A DNA stretch of 64,000 nucleotides, taken from Helcococcus ovis (GTDB lineage Bacteria > Bacillota > Clostridia > Tissierellales > Peptoniphilaceae). The notes under the pieces were generated by a model, which did not search any database, was not told the origin of the DNA, and was given only the letters and a program-made list of their open reading frames with translations. The DNA lies in NCBI RefSeq assembly GCF_004524775.2, contig NZ_CP119081.1, positions 930,001 through 994,000 of the forward strand, in the 5' to 3' direction. Below are positions 27,936 to 37,485 of this stretch, in pieces. The translations under genes and the position numbers were made by a program. How positions within the stretch are numbered: the first letter of the stretch is position 1; every line of letters starts with the position of its first letter.

Positions 27936-29006
27936 TTAATTCAATCTTATCCCATTCAACTCTACTTCATCCATTGGTATCACTAAGCATGGTCTTCCGT
28001 CGATGATGCGTTGTTCAATAAATAAAATACCATCATTATTTGTCCTAATTATAATATTACCTCCACTAACAATATTATAATTTTTATTTATAACATTATC
28101 CGCCATAATTTCTAAATCATCTTCTAATTCAACATTTTTCGCACCGACTGATGATAAAAATTCTTTTAATTGTCTTGATTTTAACTTTGGAGATTCACCC
28201 TCGTTTTTTAACTCTTCAGTAAAAATTGTAATATTTTTATTTAACTCCACAAAATCTGATATTTTAAGATTCGGAAGATTACTTTCAATTATTTCATTAA
28301 ATTTTTCCTTTTGTTCAATAGGATTAAGCTTCATATCACAACCAAGTACACCATTTATAAATTCATCATGAACATCTACGACCTTTCTTGTGTAATATAG
28401 ACATTCGTAAATATTACTTTGACGATTTGTAAATGTTGGATATAGAAAACCTGTCTCCGGCATTTGAACAGTCCAATTTCTTCGATTTTCAACAAAATCA
28501 TTTTGTTCACTTTTATAACACAACGATGGCTTCGTTAAATTCATAGGGCATATAGCTGTAACAATAAAATTATATACATCTTCAGAATCTTCTAAAAATT
28601 CACCATCTGATGCTTTTCTTGGAATGTCATACGAACCTTTAGCAATTAATATGGCATAATTTGATTTAGGATTATAATTTTCAATTATTAAATCTATTAA
28701 ACTTTGATATTTTTCTCCTGATGAATCTCTAACAGTTTTATACAGCATATCTCGTTTTCCACCATCTATCTCTTCTTCAGGCAAAAAATTAAGTGTTATT
28801 AAATTTTTACCTTGGGTACCTGACAATACTTTAGAAAAAATTGTTGCATAAACCTCTCTAATCTCTTCATTCATTACAACAAAATTTGTCTTAGTTGAAA
28901 ATATTATTTCTTTTGTCATATTCACATATGTAGACCACACATCTGTAATTGAAAAATCATCTGATTTAATAGCTTTTTTTATTTCATTTAACTCTTTTTT
29001 TATCAT
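27936..29006 (-). CDS. DUF4317 family protein
   Basis: The 356-residue protein matches what I know of DUF4317, common in Clostridia: N-terminal MIKKELNEIKKAIKSDDFSI, the central SGTQGKNLITLNF and YDIPRKASDGE, and ICPMNLTKPSLCY followed by FLYPTFTNRQSNI. It has no signal peptide or membrane helix. The function is unknown. The gene converges with the frameshifted gene on the opposite strand, 17 bases apart. The ribosome site is AGGAG. Confidence 0.8.
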   Translation of the reverse strand: MIKKELNEIKKAIKSDDFSITDVWSTYVNMTKEIIFSTKTNFVVMNEEIREVYATIFSKVLSGTQGKNLITLNFLPEEEIDGGKRDMLYKTVRDSSGEKYQSLIDLIIENYNPKSNYAILIAKGSYDIPRKASDGEFLEDSEDVYNFIVTAICPMNLTKPSLCYKSEQNDFVENRRNWTVQMPETGFLYPTFTNRQSNIYECLYYTRKVVDVHDEFINGVLGCDMKLNPIEQKEKFNEIIESNLPNLKISDFVELNKNITIFTEELKNEGESPKLKSRQLKEFLSSVGAKNVELEDDLEIMADNVINKNYNIVSGGNIIIRTNNDGILFIEQRIIDGRPCLVIPMDEVELNGIRLN

Positions 29007-29054
29007 AATAATCTCCTATAATTTATATAATTATTATATCATTATACTCAAAAA

Positions 29055-29079
29055 AATTGACTAGTAAAACTAGTCAATT
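29055..29079 (-). terminator. Terminator after the DJ-1 gene
   Basis: A perfect inverted repeat AATTGACTAGT/ACTAGTCAATT with an AAA loop is followed on the minus strand by seven T. Confidence 0.9.
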
Positions 29080-29089
29080 AAAATACGAT

Positions 29090-29674
29090 TTATGATTGAA
29101 ATTTATAAAAATCTTCAACACTTGTTTGTTGGATACCTTCCTTTAATAATTTAACAGCTTCTTTTCCTTTAATTTTTTCAATAATCTTAAACGATTCATA
29201 TATTGCAATTGCTGCTCCTCTACCTGTAATGATATTTTGATCTTCAACTACAATTTGATTATTTACGTACATCCCTATATTTTCTATTTTATCTTCAAAA
29301 GTTGGAAAACTTGTAACTTTTTTATCTCTAATTATGTCTGCCCTGCCAAGAGAAATTGGTCCAGCACATATAGCACTTACTATTTTACCTTCATTGTTAA
29401 ATTCCTTGATGAAATCAATAACTTGTTGATTATCTCTTAAATTTATTGCTCCCGGTATTCCTCCTGGTATATACAATCCTAAATAATCTTCTCCATTAAT
29501 TTCATATATAGTCTTATCTGCTAAAACTTGAATATTATGAGATCCAACTACATCTCTTTTATCTGTAATTGAGACAGTATCTACTTCAATACCTGCTCTT
29601 CTTAAATAATCAACAGGAGTTAGTGCCTCAATTTCTTCAAATCCTTCAGCTAAAAATACTAAAAACTTTTTCAT
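29090..29674 (-). CDS. DJ-1/PfpI family protein
   Basis: The 194-residue protein is a class I amidotransferase-fold DJ-1 homologue: FLAEGFEEIEALTPVDYLRR carries the conserved Glu15, IPGGIPGA holds the loop and AICAGPISLG holds the reactive Cys103. Family members act in thiol stress or as deglycase-like enzymes; the activity here is not set. It sits between DUF4317 and a Gfo/Idh oxidoreductase on the same strand. The ribosome site is AGGAGGCAAT. Confidence 0.88.
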   Translation of the reverse strand: MKKFLVFLAEGFEEIEALTPVDYLRRAGIEVDTVSITDKRDVVGSHNIQVLADKTIYEINGEDYLGLYIPGGIPGAINLRDNQQVIDFIKEFNNEGKIVSAICAGPISLGRADIIRDKKVTSFPTFEDKIENIGMYVNNQIVVEDQNIITGRGAAIAIYESFKIIEKIKGKEAVKLLKEGIQQTSVEDFYKFQS

Positions 29675-29726
29675 ATTGCCTCCTAAAATATAAAATTTTT
29701 ATTAAATTTAATTATTATAATATTTT

Positions 29727-30710
29727 TTACTCATCTTCCTTAAATTTTACGCCGCATATTTTTCTAATTTCAGTCATAACATCAATGATATCTATTGATA
29801 GACTATATGGAACTACATCTGATTCATAATTTCCATTTTCAACTACATTTAAGAATTCTTTTAATTGACGCTTAAATGAGTTTTCCATTTCATTAAATGT
29901 TTCAATATTAGCTGTATTAAGTCTTTTCATTATTTTTACTGTAGAAATTCTAGAAGGAACACCTATACTTATGATCCCATCTTCTCCTGATATTTCACTC
30001 ACAACATTTGAATCAATAATTTTTGAACATAATAAAATAACTTCAAAATTGTCATATGACAAAATAGCTGATGTTGAACCATCCACGTTACTTTCTAACA
30101 TTATACTATTAGCAAATATATTTCTAGGTTTTCCAAATAAAGAAACACAAAGTGAAACAATATAAACTCCTAAGTCCATAATTGCACCATTCGCTAACTC
30201 ATTTCTGAAAGTTGTTGGATTTTCGCCTCTTAAATATCTATCATATCTTGATGAATATTGATTTAATCCAAATATTGCTCTTCTAATTCTACCTATATTT
30301 TGCAAATTATTTTTGATTACATTTAAGTTTTCGGTGTATAATGGAACAACTCCATGATGTACATAAACTTTATTTTTTAAAGCTTCATTAATTAGAACAC
30401 GAGCTTGACCCGAATTAACAGCTAATGGTTTTTCACAAAAAACAGAGATTCTTCTTTGAATCGCAGCCATAGCTATATTAAAATGTAATGCATTTGGAAC
30501 AGCTATATAAATAGAATCAATTTCTCCACTATCCAACATTTCAATGTGATTTTCATAAACATTTTTTATAGAATATTTTTCAGCAAATTTTTTTGCATTT
30601 TCAATTTTACCACTACAAACAGATGTGACTTCAATGCAATCTTTCATTAGCATTGCACCTTCCATAAATTCGTCCGTGATAAAATTTGTACCAACTATTC
30701 CAAATCTCAT
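29727..30710 (-). CDS. Gfo/Idh/MocA family oxidoreductase
   Basis: The 327-residue protein has an N-terminal Rossmann fold (MRFGIVGTNFITDEFM; the usual GxGxxA is GTNFIT here), the catalytic-region motif FCEKPLAVNSGQA with the conserved Lys, and the C-terminal GAIMDLGVYIVSL. Substrates are usually sugars or their derivatives, with NAD(P). It starts nine bases after the response-regulator stop, so it may belong to the two-component operon. Confidence 0.87.
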   Translation of the reverse strand: MRFGIVGTNFITDEFMEGAMLMKDCIEVTSVCSGKIENAKKFAEKYSIKNVYENHIEMLDSGEIDSIYIAVPNALHFNIAMAAIQRRISVFCEKPLAVNSGQARVLINEALKNKVYVHHGVVPLYTENLNVIKNNLQNIGRIRRAIFGLNQYSSRYDRYLRGENPTTFRNELANGAIMDLGVYIVSLCVSLFGKPRNIFANSIMLESNVDGSTSAILSYDNFEVILLCSKIIDSNVVSEISGEDGIISIGVPSRISTVKIMKRLNTANIETFNEMENSFKRQLKEFLNVVENGNYESDVVPYSLSIDIIDVMTEIRKICGVKFKEDE

Positions 30711-30719
30711 ATCATCCCC

Positions 30720-31496
30720 CTAATTATTATATTGTTTTATAAATTCTGACGGCGTAATATCCATATATTTCTTAAATACTGAAGAAAAATATCTATAATT
30801 TGAAAATCCAACCTCATAAGATATATTTTCTATAGAATAATTTGTTTCATACATAAGCTTAATTGCTTTTTTTATTCTAAAAATATTGATATACTCCGTT
30901 AAAGTTTGATTTGTATCTTCCTTAAAATTTTGAAGTATGCTTGTTTTACCTTTATTAGTAATTCTAATTAAATCATCAATATTTATTTTTTGCTTATAAT
31001 TTTTTTTTATAAATTCAATTACTTGCAATGTAGTTTTAGAGTTAGTGCTTATAACGTCATCAGTATCAAGATTTAGTCTATCTAATTTACTATTTAACTC
31101 TATTTCTAAATTTAATATATCTTTATTTTTCTTTATATTAGATATTGCCTTATTAAGTGCATTTTTTAATTCATCATAATCTACGGGTTTCAACAGATAT
31201 GCTATTGCGTTTTGATTTATTGCATCTTTTGCATATTCAAATTCATCATATCCTGATAAAATTATACTCTCAAAATTTTTATTTTTCACCTGTTTTAGCA
31301 TATCTAAACCACCAAGAATAGGCATATTAATATCTAAAATTACTATATCAGGATTCAATTTTTTTATCATTTCCAAACCAATCTGACCATTTTCAGCTTC
31401 TCCTATAATTGTGCAATTTACTTTTTCCCAATTAAACAAATAGGTTAATCCTCTTCTGATAAATAATTCATCCTCAACTAATAAAACTTTATACAT
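30720..31496 (-). CDS. AraC-type response regulator (YesN/HptR-like)
   Basis: The 258-residue protein has a receiver domain (about 1-120) with phospho-acceptor Asp55 in VILDINMP and the conserved Lys in LLKPVDY, a linker, and a C-terminal AraC helix-turn-helix pair (about 160-257: TSILQNFKEDTNQTLTEYIN, then IENISYEVGFSNYRYFSSVFKKY). It pairs with the YesM-like kinase whose stop is three bases upstream. The nearby afuABC-like importer is a likely target, as in hexose-phosphate systems, which is inference. Confidence 0.9.
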   Translation of the reverse strand: MYKVLLVEDELFIRRGLTYLFNWEKVNCTIIGEAENGQIGLEMIKKLNPDIVILDINMPILGGLDMLKQVKNKNFESIILSGYDEFEYAKDAINQNAIAYLLKPVDYDELKNALNKAISNIKKNKDILNLEIELNSKLDRLNLDTDDVISTNSKTTLQVIEFIKKNYKQKINIDDLIRITNKGKTSILQNFKEDTNQTLTEYINIFRIKKAIKLMYETNYSIENISYEVGFSNYRYFSSVFKKYMDITPSEFIKQYNN

Positions 31497-31499
31497 TTC

Positions 31500-33152
31500 C
31501 TACTCCTTTGGAATTAAAATTTTTATTTCTAACCCTGAATTTGAATTTTTTATATTAAATTTATATCTTTCATCGTAAATTAATTTTAACTTTTTATTTA
31601 TATTATATATTCCAATACTATTTTTACTATTATAATTTTTCATATTTTTTAATATTTCCGATAATTTGCATTCTGAAATACCCGGCCCATTGTCATTTAT
31701 TATAATTTCAATATTTTCATCTAAATTTTTAATTTCTAAATTAATTTCTAAATTTTGTTGAGATTTATAAGTGTATTTTATTGAGTTTTCAACTATTGGT
31801 TGTAATATTAATTTTGGTATTTCCATCATTAATACGCTATCATCAACATAAATACTATATTTTAATCTTTCTTGATATCTTATTTTTTGAAGTTCCAAAT
31901 ATGAATTCAAGTAATTTATTTCATCACTTACACTTGAAAAAAATCCCTTAAAATCAATTGTATATCTTAAAATTTTTGATAAATTCATAATATATTTATC
32001 AGCCGATTTAATGTCAAAATATATCAAATATCTTAGGGATTCTAAAGTATTAAATAAAAAGTGGGGGTTAAATTGTGTATTCAAAAATTTTACTTGATCC
32101 ACATCGCTTAAATATGAATATTGTTGATTTTTTGCAATAAGCATATTTATTTCATTTAACATATTATTGTAGTCTTCATCAAGATGTTTAAGTTCTTCAA
32201 ATAATTCAGATTCTATATTATCATCTTTATCAAATTTCTTTCCTCTTATATTTGAAATCATAATATTTAATGATTTCATATTTTTTTTAGATAAAATATC
32301 CCAAGTAATTACAACAGTTAAAAATGTCAAAACAGATAATAAAATAATACTGAAAAGCATAACCCAACCAAAACTCACTATTGGGGTAATTTTATTAACC
32401 GTGGCAACTCTCATATCTAAATTTCCTATGACAGATTCAATATAATAAAATTTATCATTATTAATTTTTACTAAATTATTTGATAATCTCTGCCCATTAA
32501 ATTTATAAACCTTACCAATTATATAATCATTATTTGAACTTATTACTTGATTAAATTTCCCGATTATAAAATTAATTGTATTATTATTAGAATTTAGTAT
32601 TCTAGACATACTATTTAAATCAATATCAATAATTATTATATATTCTTTATTATTAATTTTTTCTTTAATTTCTACAAATTGCTGAATTTTTTTACTATTA
32701 AAACTTGTTATAAGTGAAATATTGTTTTCAATTTTAACTGTCTGCCAAATATTTATATTTTTATAATTTACTAAATTCTCGTCATAATTCTTCGAAGTAA
32801 AAATTGAATTGTACTTTTCATTAAACACAACTAGATTTACATCTATTTTAAGAGAATTTTTTAATTTATAAAATTCATATAATATATTTGCTCTATTTAT
32901 ATCATTATTAAAGCCCTCCTTATATTTTTTTTTAATAAAATCTCTTGAAAAATTTATAATTTCACTATAATCCTTATTAATTATATTACTAACTTCTATA
33001 TTAGAATTATTATTAATTTTTTGCTCATTAAATCTAACCAAAGATATAAATAAAATCATAATTAATATTATTAAAACTATTATTGGTATTATGCTATATT
33101 TATATGCTAATTTTCTATTGTATTTTTTAAATGTATTTTGATTATCTTTCAT
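31500..33152 (-). CDS. YesM/HptS-type membrane sensor histidine kinase
   Basis: The 550-residue protein has TM1 at about 17-40, an extracellular sensor region (about 41-255), TM2 at about 262-288, and a HisKA_7TM/His_kinase domain with the phospho-His in LNTQFNPHFLFNTLE. A HATPase domain follows, with N-box PIVENSIKY and G-box INDNGPGI. It forms a two-component pair with the AraC regulator. The very AT-rich Asn/Ile/Lys-laden composition matches the region. Confidence 0.9.
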   Translation of the reverse strand: MKDNQNTFKKYNRKLAYKYSIIPIIVLIILIMILFISLVRFNEQKINNNSNIEVSNIINKDYSEIINFSRDFIKKKYKEGFNNDINRANILYEFYKLKNSLKIDVNLVVFNEKYNSIFTSKNYDENLVNYKNINIWQTVKIENNISLITSFNSKKIQQFVEIKEKINNKEYIIIIDIDLNSMSRILNSNNNTINFIIGKFNQVISSNNDYIIGKVYKFNGQRLSNNLVKINNDKFYYIESVIGNLDMRVATVNKITPIVSFGWVMLFSIILLSVLTFLTVVITWDILSKKNMKSLNIMISNIRGKKFDKDDNIESELFEELKHLDEDYNNMLNEINMLIAKNQQYSYLSDVDQVKFLNTQFNPHFLFNTLESLRYLIYFDIKSADKYIMNLSKILRYTIDFKGFFSSVSDEINYLNSYLELQKIRYQERLKYSIYVDDSVLMMEIPKLILQPIVENSIKYTYKSQQNLEINLEIKNLDENIEIIINDNGPGISECKLSEILKNMKNYNSKNSIGIYNINKKLKLIYDERYKFNIKNSNSGLEIKILIPKE

Positions 33153-33214
33153 ATGTATATTATATCAAAAATATAATATTAGGAATAAATGTTTATTTCT
33201 AAATCTACAATATT

Positions 33215-33357
33215 TTACGAAATATAAAATACTATTTCGGTTTTTCCCATACGGGCTATCACATTAAAGCTTAACCCAGCAGCCTCTTTTAATTCAGTTT
33301 TATTCATATTTTTATCTATAAGTAGTTTCCAAAGATTATTATAGCAAACCGGTATTT
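33215..33357 (-). pseudogene. Remnant of a YozG-like XRE helix-turn-helix regulator
   Basis: The frame reads PVCYNNLWKLLIDKNMNKTELKEAAGLSFNVIARMGK and then leaves the family, stopping early. XRE/Cro-type proteins of this small group start with this pattern and are about 70 residues. A good site (GGAGG, 7 bases) sits before an ATA codon where ATG would be expected. The C-terminal half of the domain is missing. It is a decayed or non-canonically started gene and probably inactive. Confidence 0.65.
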
Positions 33358-33475
33358 TAATACCTCCTAAAGTAAATACTACACAGTTATGGTTTATTTA
33401 ATTATAACATAATAAATCTTTTTTTTAATATATCTCACGATATCATTAGATATTCTCTCCACTTTATCATAAAAA

Positions 33476-33510
33476 AACAGGAATGCATACAAATCGTATA
33501 AATTCCTGTT
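33476..33510 (-). terminator. Terminator after the afuB-like permease
   Basis: AACAGGAAT pairs with ATTCCTGTT, with an inner ATAC/GTAT helix, followed on the minus strand by seven T. Confidence 0.9.
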
Positions 33511-33516
33511 TATATT

Positions 33517-35166
33517 TTACATTGAAATTTCTTTTTTTCCTGAAACTTTGAAGAATAACATTAATGATACTACTGTTAGCACAATTAATATAGTTGCTAA
33601 AGCTGCAGCATTACCATAATTTCCTCTTAAAACTTCAGTGTAGATACTTACTGTCATTGTCTTGGTTTTTGGACTATATAGCAAGATTGATGTTGATAAT
33701 TCTGATAATATATAAATCCAACTTAATATTGCTCCTGAAATTACCCCTGATCTCATCATTGGTAAAATAATTTTAGTAAATGACTTCATAGGAGATGCAC
33801 CTAAGTTTTCGGCGGCCTCTTCTATTGAAGGACTGATTTGGTATAAAGCTGTAACTGAAGATCTGATTGTATATGGTAATCTTCTAATTACAAAAGCTAT
33901 TATCATTATCGTAGCGGTACCACTTAATAACAATGGTTTTGAACTAAATGTTGATAATAATGAAATACCCATTACCGAACCAGGAACGATATATGGTAAC
34001 ATTGATAAAACATCTAATGCTTGTGACATATTATTTCTTCTTTTAACAGCTACATATGCAATTAATACTCCCATTATCAATATTATAATTATCGCAATAA
34101 ACGCAAGTATGAATGTAGATGTAATTGATGTACCTAATCTACTAAAAGCATTTCTATAACTATCTAAAGATAATCCTTTTACAAATATGGAACCTCGTGT
34201 TTTTCTAAATGATGTATATATAACATATAGCAACGGTGCTATAGACACAAATACGTAAAAATAGACATATAAATGTGCAATTATATTTTTTAATCCTGTT
34301 TCCTTCTTAGCTTCAATTGGGTGTAATGCACTCATTGAAAATGCTTTTTTTTCAGCTATATATTTTTGAATTAAAAATATTGTAATAGCCATTATAATTA
34401 CTACTACTGAAATTGCAGCAGCAAAAGCTGTATCTCCTCCAATTTCTCCAACAAACTGATTATATATCATAACCGGAACAGTTTGATATCCTTCACCTAT
34501 TAACATCGGAGTACCAAAGTCAGCAAATGCTCTCATAAATACAAGTAATGATGCTGATAAAATTGATGGAATCAATAGCGGAACAAATACTTTCATAATT
34601 CTTTTAAAACCGGTCATTCCTAAATTTTCTGCAGCCTCAACTAATGATTTATCTATATTTTTCATAGCTCCCATAAGGTACATATAAATTAATGGTACCA
34701 TTTGAAGAGTAAGTACCAGCAAAATACCATGAAAGCCATAAATGCTTATACCCGTAACACCTATACTTCTCAATGATTTTGTTATAACTCCGGATCTTCC
34801 TAATAAAAGTACCCAAGAGTACGCACCAATAAAAGGAGGACTCATTGATGAAATAAGAATCAAAATTTGAATAAATGAAGATCCCTTAATTTTTACAGTT
34901 GTCATAAAATACGCTAATGGGAATGCCACAATCGCACACGCAATTGTTGTTGCAATTGTAACTAAAAGTGAATTTATCAATGTTTGGGAATAATATGATT
35001 CTCCGAAAAATCTCTTAAAATAAGCTAAAGAAAATCCTTGTCCTTCTACATAAAAACTTGATTTTATAAGTCCAAATAAAGGAACTATTAAAAATAATAC
35101 ATACAAAAGAATAAGAACAATAGTAATTACAGACCAAATACTTTTAGATTTTCCTTTAGTTTGCAT
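33517..35166 (-). CDS. Two-domain ABC importer permease (AfuB/FbpB type)
   Basis: The 549-residue protein has about 12 helices in two homologous halves, each with an EAA loop: VEAAENLGMTGFKRIMKVFVP (first) and EEAAENLGASPMKSFTKIILP (second), quoted up to 20 residues. This is the FbpB/AfuB fused-permease design. Its start overlaps the ATPase stop by 11 bases, and the order is binding protein-ATPase-permease. See the binding protein for the substrate argument. Confidence 0.88.
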   Translation of the reverse strand: MQTKGKSKSIWSVITIVLILLYVLFLIVPLFGLIKSSFYVEGQGFSLAYFKRFFGESYYSQTLINSLLVTIATTIACAIVAFPLAYFMTTVKIKGSSFIQILILISSMSPPFIGAYSWVLLLGRSGVITKSLRSIGVTGISIYGFHGILLVLTLQMVPLIYMYLMGAMKNIDKSLVEAAENLGMTGFKRIMKVFVPLLIPSILSASLLVFMRAFADFGTPMLIGEGYQTVPVMIYNQFVGEIGGDTAFAAAISVVVIIMAITIFLIQKYIAEKKAFSMSALHPIEAKKETGLKNIIAHLYVYFYVFVSIAPLLYVIYTSFRKTRGSIFVKGLSLDSYRNAFSRLGTSITSTFILAFIAIIIILIMGVLIAYVAVKRRNNMSQALDVLSMLPYIVPGSVMGISLLSTFSSKPLLLSGTATIMIIAFVIRRLPYTIRSSVTALYQISPSIEEAAENLGASPMKSFTKIILPMMRSGVISGAILSWIYILSELSTSILLYSPKTKTMTVSIYTEVLRGNYGNAAALATILIVLTVVSLMLFFKVSGKKEISM

Positions 35167-36256
35167 CGTTTTCTACTCCTTTTGTTATACTTTTTTCTGT
35201 GTCAAAATCAAATATATTTATTTTATCCATTTTAACTGTAAGGACAACTTCTTCACCTATTGGAATAATATTTGAAAGTGATGATTCCTGGATAACTTCC
35301 ACTCTTTCTCCATTTGTTAACTCTACAAAATAGTGAGTATTAATACCTAAAAACATATTATCAATTACTTTTCCTTTTAGCCCATTACCTTCTCTACTTA
35401 TTACAAACTCTTCAGGTCTAATTGATAATTTAACTTTTTTAGGTGTTTCAATAATTATATTTTCCGATTCAACTTTATAATTGTCAGAAAATACAATATA
35501 TTTTTTACCTTTTTCAACTTCAATATTTCTTGAAATAATATTTGTACGACCTATAAAACTTGCTACAAATACATTCGCAGGTCTGTGATATATGTGTTGT
35601 GGAGTACCGATATGTTGAATTACCCCATTATTCATTACAGCAATTCTATCAGAAACTGCCATAGCTTCTTCTTGGTCATGAGTAACATATACAGTTGTAA
35701 TCCCTACATCTTTTTGAATTCTTTTAATTACATTTCTCATTTCAACTCTTAATTTTGCATCTAGATTTGAAAGAGGTTCGTCCATCAATAATACATCCGG
35801 TTCAATAACAATAGCTCTAGCAAGTGCTATTCTTTGTTGTTGTCCTCCAGACATATTTTCCGGTAAAGAGTTTTTTAAATTTGAAATTTTTACAGTTTCT
35901 AGGATTTTATCGACTCTACCTTCAATAACATTCTTTTCAATTTTTCTAGTTTTTAATCCAAATGCAACATTTTCACCGGCTGTCAAATGTGGAAATATTG
36001 CATAATTTTGAAATACCATACCTATATTTCTATCTTTAGGAGCAACATCATTTATTCTCTTATCTCCAAAATAAATATTTCCTCCTTCAATTGAATTAAA
36101 ACCAGCAATCATTCTCAACAAGGTTGTTTTTCCACAACCTGAAGGACCCAATAGAGTAAAAAACTCTCCCTGATTTATCTCTACAGATAAATCAGGAATT
36201 ATTGTTTTACTTCCATATCTTTTTATTAAATTTTCACACTTAATTACTGTACTCAT
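35156..36256 (-). CDS. ABC importer ATPase (AfuC/FbpC/PotA type)
   Basis: The 366-residue ATPase has Walker A GPSGCGKTT (about 35-43), signature NMSGGQQQRIALARA, Walker B VLLMDEPLSNLD and switch His in YVTHDQEEAMAVSD. A C-terminal TOBE-like domain at about 280-350 (LSIRPEEF, KGKVIDNMFLG) places it in the MalK/FbpC group. It begins one base after the binding-protein stop. It drives uptake through the fused permease. Confidence 0.88.
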   Translation of the reverse strand: MSTVIKCENLIKRYGSKTIIPDLSVEINQGEFFTLLGPSGCGKTTLLRMIAGFNSIEGGNIYFGDKRINDVAPKDRNIGMVFQNYAIFPHLTAGENVAFGLKTRKIEKNVIEGRVDKILETVKISNLKNSLPENMSGGQQQRIALARAIVIEPDVLLMDEPLSNLDAKLRVEMRNVIKRIQKDVGITTVYVTHDQEEAMAVSDRIAVMNNGVIQHIGTPQHIYHRPANVFVASFIGRTNIISRNIEVEKGKKYIVFSDNYKVESENIIIETPKKVKLSIRPEEFVISREGNGLKGKVIDNMFLGINTHYFVELTNGERVEVIQESSLSNIIPIGEEVVLTVKMDKINIFDFDTEKSITKGVENDAN

Positions 36257-36257
36257 T

Positions 36258-37289
36258 TTAACCTCTTGTCTTTACAAGTATATTTGTGTATTTTTTAATA
36301 ATATTTTCTCTATTTTTCTTTACATATTCTTCATCTTCTTTTATAGTTTTAATTTTATCTAATGGTGTCATATAATCACCTGTTTTTGCATCTTTTCTTA
36401 ATGCTCTATTTGTTAATTGTGAACCAAAAGCATCTTGAGCTTCTTTGGAAATTACAAAGTCAACAAATTTCTTAGCATTTTCCATATTTTTTGCACCTTT
36501 AATAACTTCTACCCCTGCATCTAGATATACTGTACCCTCTTTTGGATATATAACTTTAACCGGTGCTCCATCTCTAACATATGCTGCTGATGGATCTTCA
36601 TATGTTAAACCAACAGCATATTCCCCATCCGCAACACCTTTATGAACTGCTGAAGATGAATTTAAAATTTTACCATCAATATTCTTTAATAATTGTTCAA
36701 CAAATTTCCATCCAGTTTCATTTTCATAATCTCCACCCATTGCTAACAATTGATTTGTCAATTGAGCAAATGCTGATGATGAATTTGAAGCATCAGCTGA
36801 TGCAATCTTACCTTTTAATTTAGGATTTAATAAATCAGCATATCCTTCAATTTTAATATCCCCAATCAATTCTGTATTTACTAAAATAACAGAACCATCA
36901 GCTGTATATGGCGTTAAGAATCCGTCTACATTTTTATGATCTGGTAACATATCTTTGTCATTTGGTGATACATATTGTTCAAATAAGTCTTTCTTTTCTC
37001 TTATTGTTGATTTGCTTCCACCAAATAATACATCTCCTAATGGATTTCCTTTTTCAGCTTCGATCTTTGATAATAATTCACCTGTACCTGCTGAAATAAC
37101 TTCAACTTTTATCCCCGTTTTTTTTTCAAACATTGGGATTATTGTCTTCATTATATTTTCTGTATTCGGTGAATATACAACAAGTTTACCCTTATCGCCT
37201 GTTTTCTTACCATCGCCTCCTTTACTACATGCAACTAGTGAAAAGACTAGTATTAGTGACATTACCAATGCAAATATTTTTTTACTCAT
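36258..37289 (-). CDS. AfuA-like substrate-binding lipoprotein (probably sugar phosphate rather than iron)
   Basis: The 343-residue protein has a signal peptide and lipobox SLVAC with Cys21, then a type II binding fold of the FbpA/AfuA superfamily: KLVVYSPNTENIM, ISAGTGELLSKIE, DVLFGGSKS, ASADASNSSSAFAQL and GLTYEDPSAAYVRDG. True ferric-binding proteins of the FbpA type usually use two adjacent Tyr ligands; no such YY pair is visible here and TYEDPS occupies the equivalent stretch. With the AraC/YesM pair next door, hexose-phosphate uptake (AfuABC or HptA-like) is my preferred reading. Confidence 0.75.
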   Translation of the reverse strand: MSKKIFALVMSLILVFSLVACSKGGDGKKTGDKGKLVVYSPNTENIMKTIIPMFEKKTGIKVEVISAGTGELLSKIEAEKGNPLGDVLFGGSKSTIREKKDLFEQYVSPNDKDMLPDHKNVDGFLTPYTADGSVILVNTELIGDIKIEGYADLLNPKLKGKIASADASNSSSAFAQLTNQLLAMGGDYENETGWKFVEQLLKNIDGKILNSSSAVHKGVADGEYAVGLTYEDPSAAYVRDGAPVKVIYPKEGTVYLDAGVEVIKGAKNMENAKKFVDFVISKEAQDAFGSQLTNRALRKDAKTGDYMTPLDKIKTIKEDEEYVKKNRENIIKKYTNILVKTRG

Positions 37290-37326
37290 AGTTTTTCTCC
37301 TTATATTTTTATCTTATGTAAATAAT

Positions 37327-37359
37327 AATACATCATGAAAACAATTTCCATGATGTATT
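37327..37359. promoter_or_regulatory. 11-bp inverted repeat in the leader of the binding-protein gene
   Basis: AATACATCATG at 37327-37337 and CATGATGTATT at 37349-37359 are separated by 11 bases, 38 bases upstream of the lipoprotein start. Neither side has a clear U-tract, so an operator or mRNA leader hairpin is likelier than a terminator, though read-through termination of the upstream exporter operon is possible. Confidence 0.45.
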
Positions 37360-37368
37360 GTTTTAAAT

Positions 37369-37406
37369 TGTATAAAATTGTTCATAAAAACTTTTATGTA
37401 TAAAAT
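37369..37406. promoter_or_regulatory. Direct repeat upstream of the afuA-like gene, candidate AraC-type operator
   Basis: TGTATAAAAT occurs at 37369-37378 and again at 37397-37406, 28 bases apart. AraC-type response regulators often bind spaced direct repeats. The placement upstream of the lipoprotein gene fits, but low complexity makes chance possible. Confidence 0.3.
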
Positions 37407-37485
37407 TCTACAATTAAAAATTGTAATATCATAATATTTTTATATAATTAATTATAACTTAAGCATTATAATTTTTTTAACATAA

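Noticed and set aside
36445-37338. Long plus-strand frames opposite the lipoprotein gene
   Set aside because: Antisense shadows; no ribosome site and the minus strand encodes a full lipoprotein with clear motifs.
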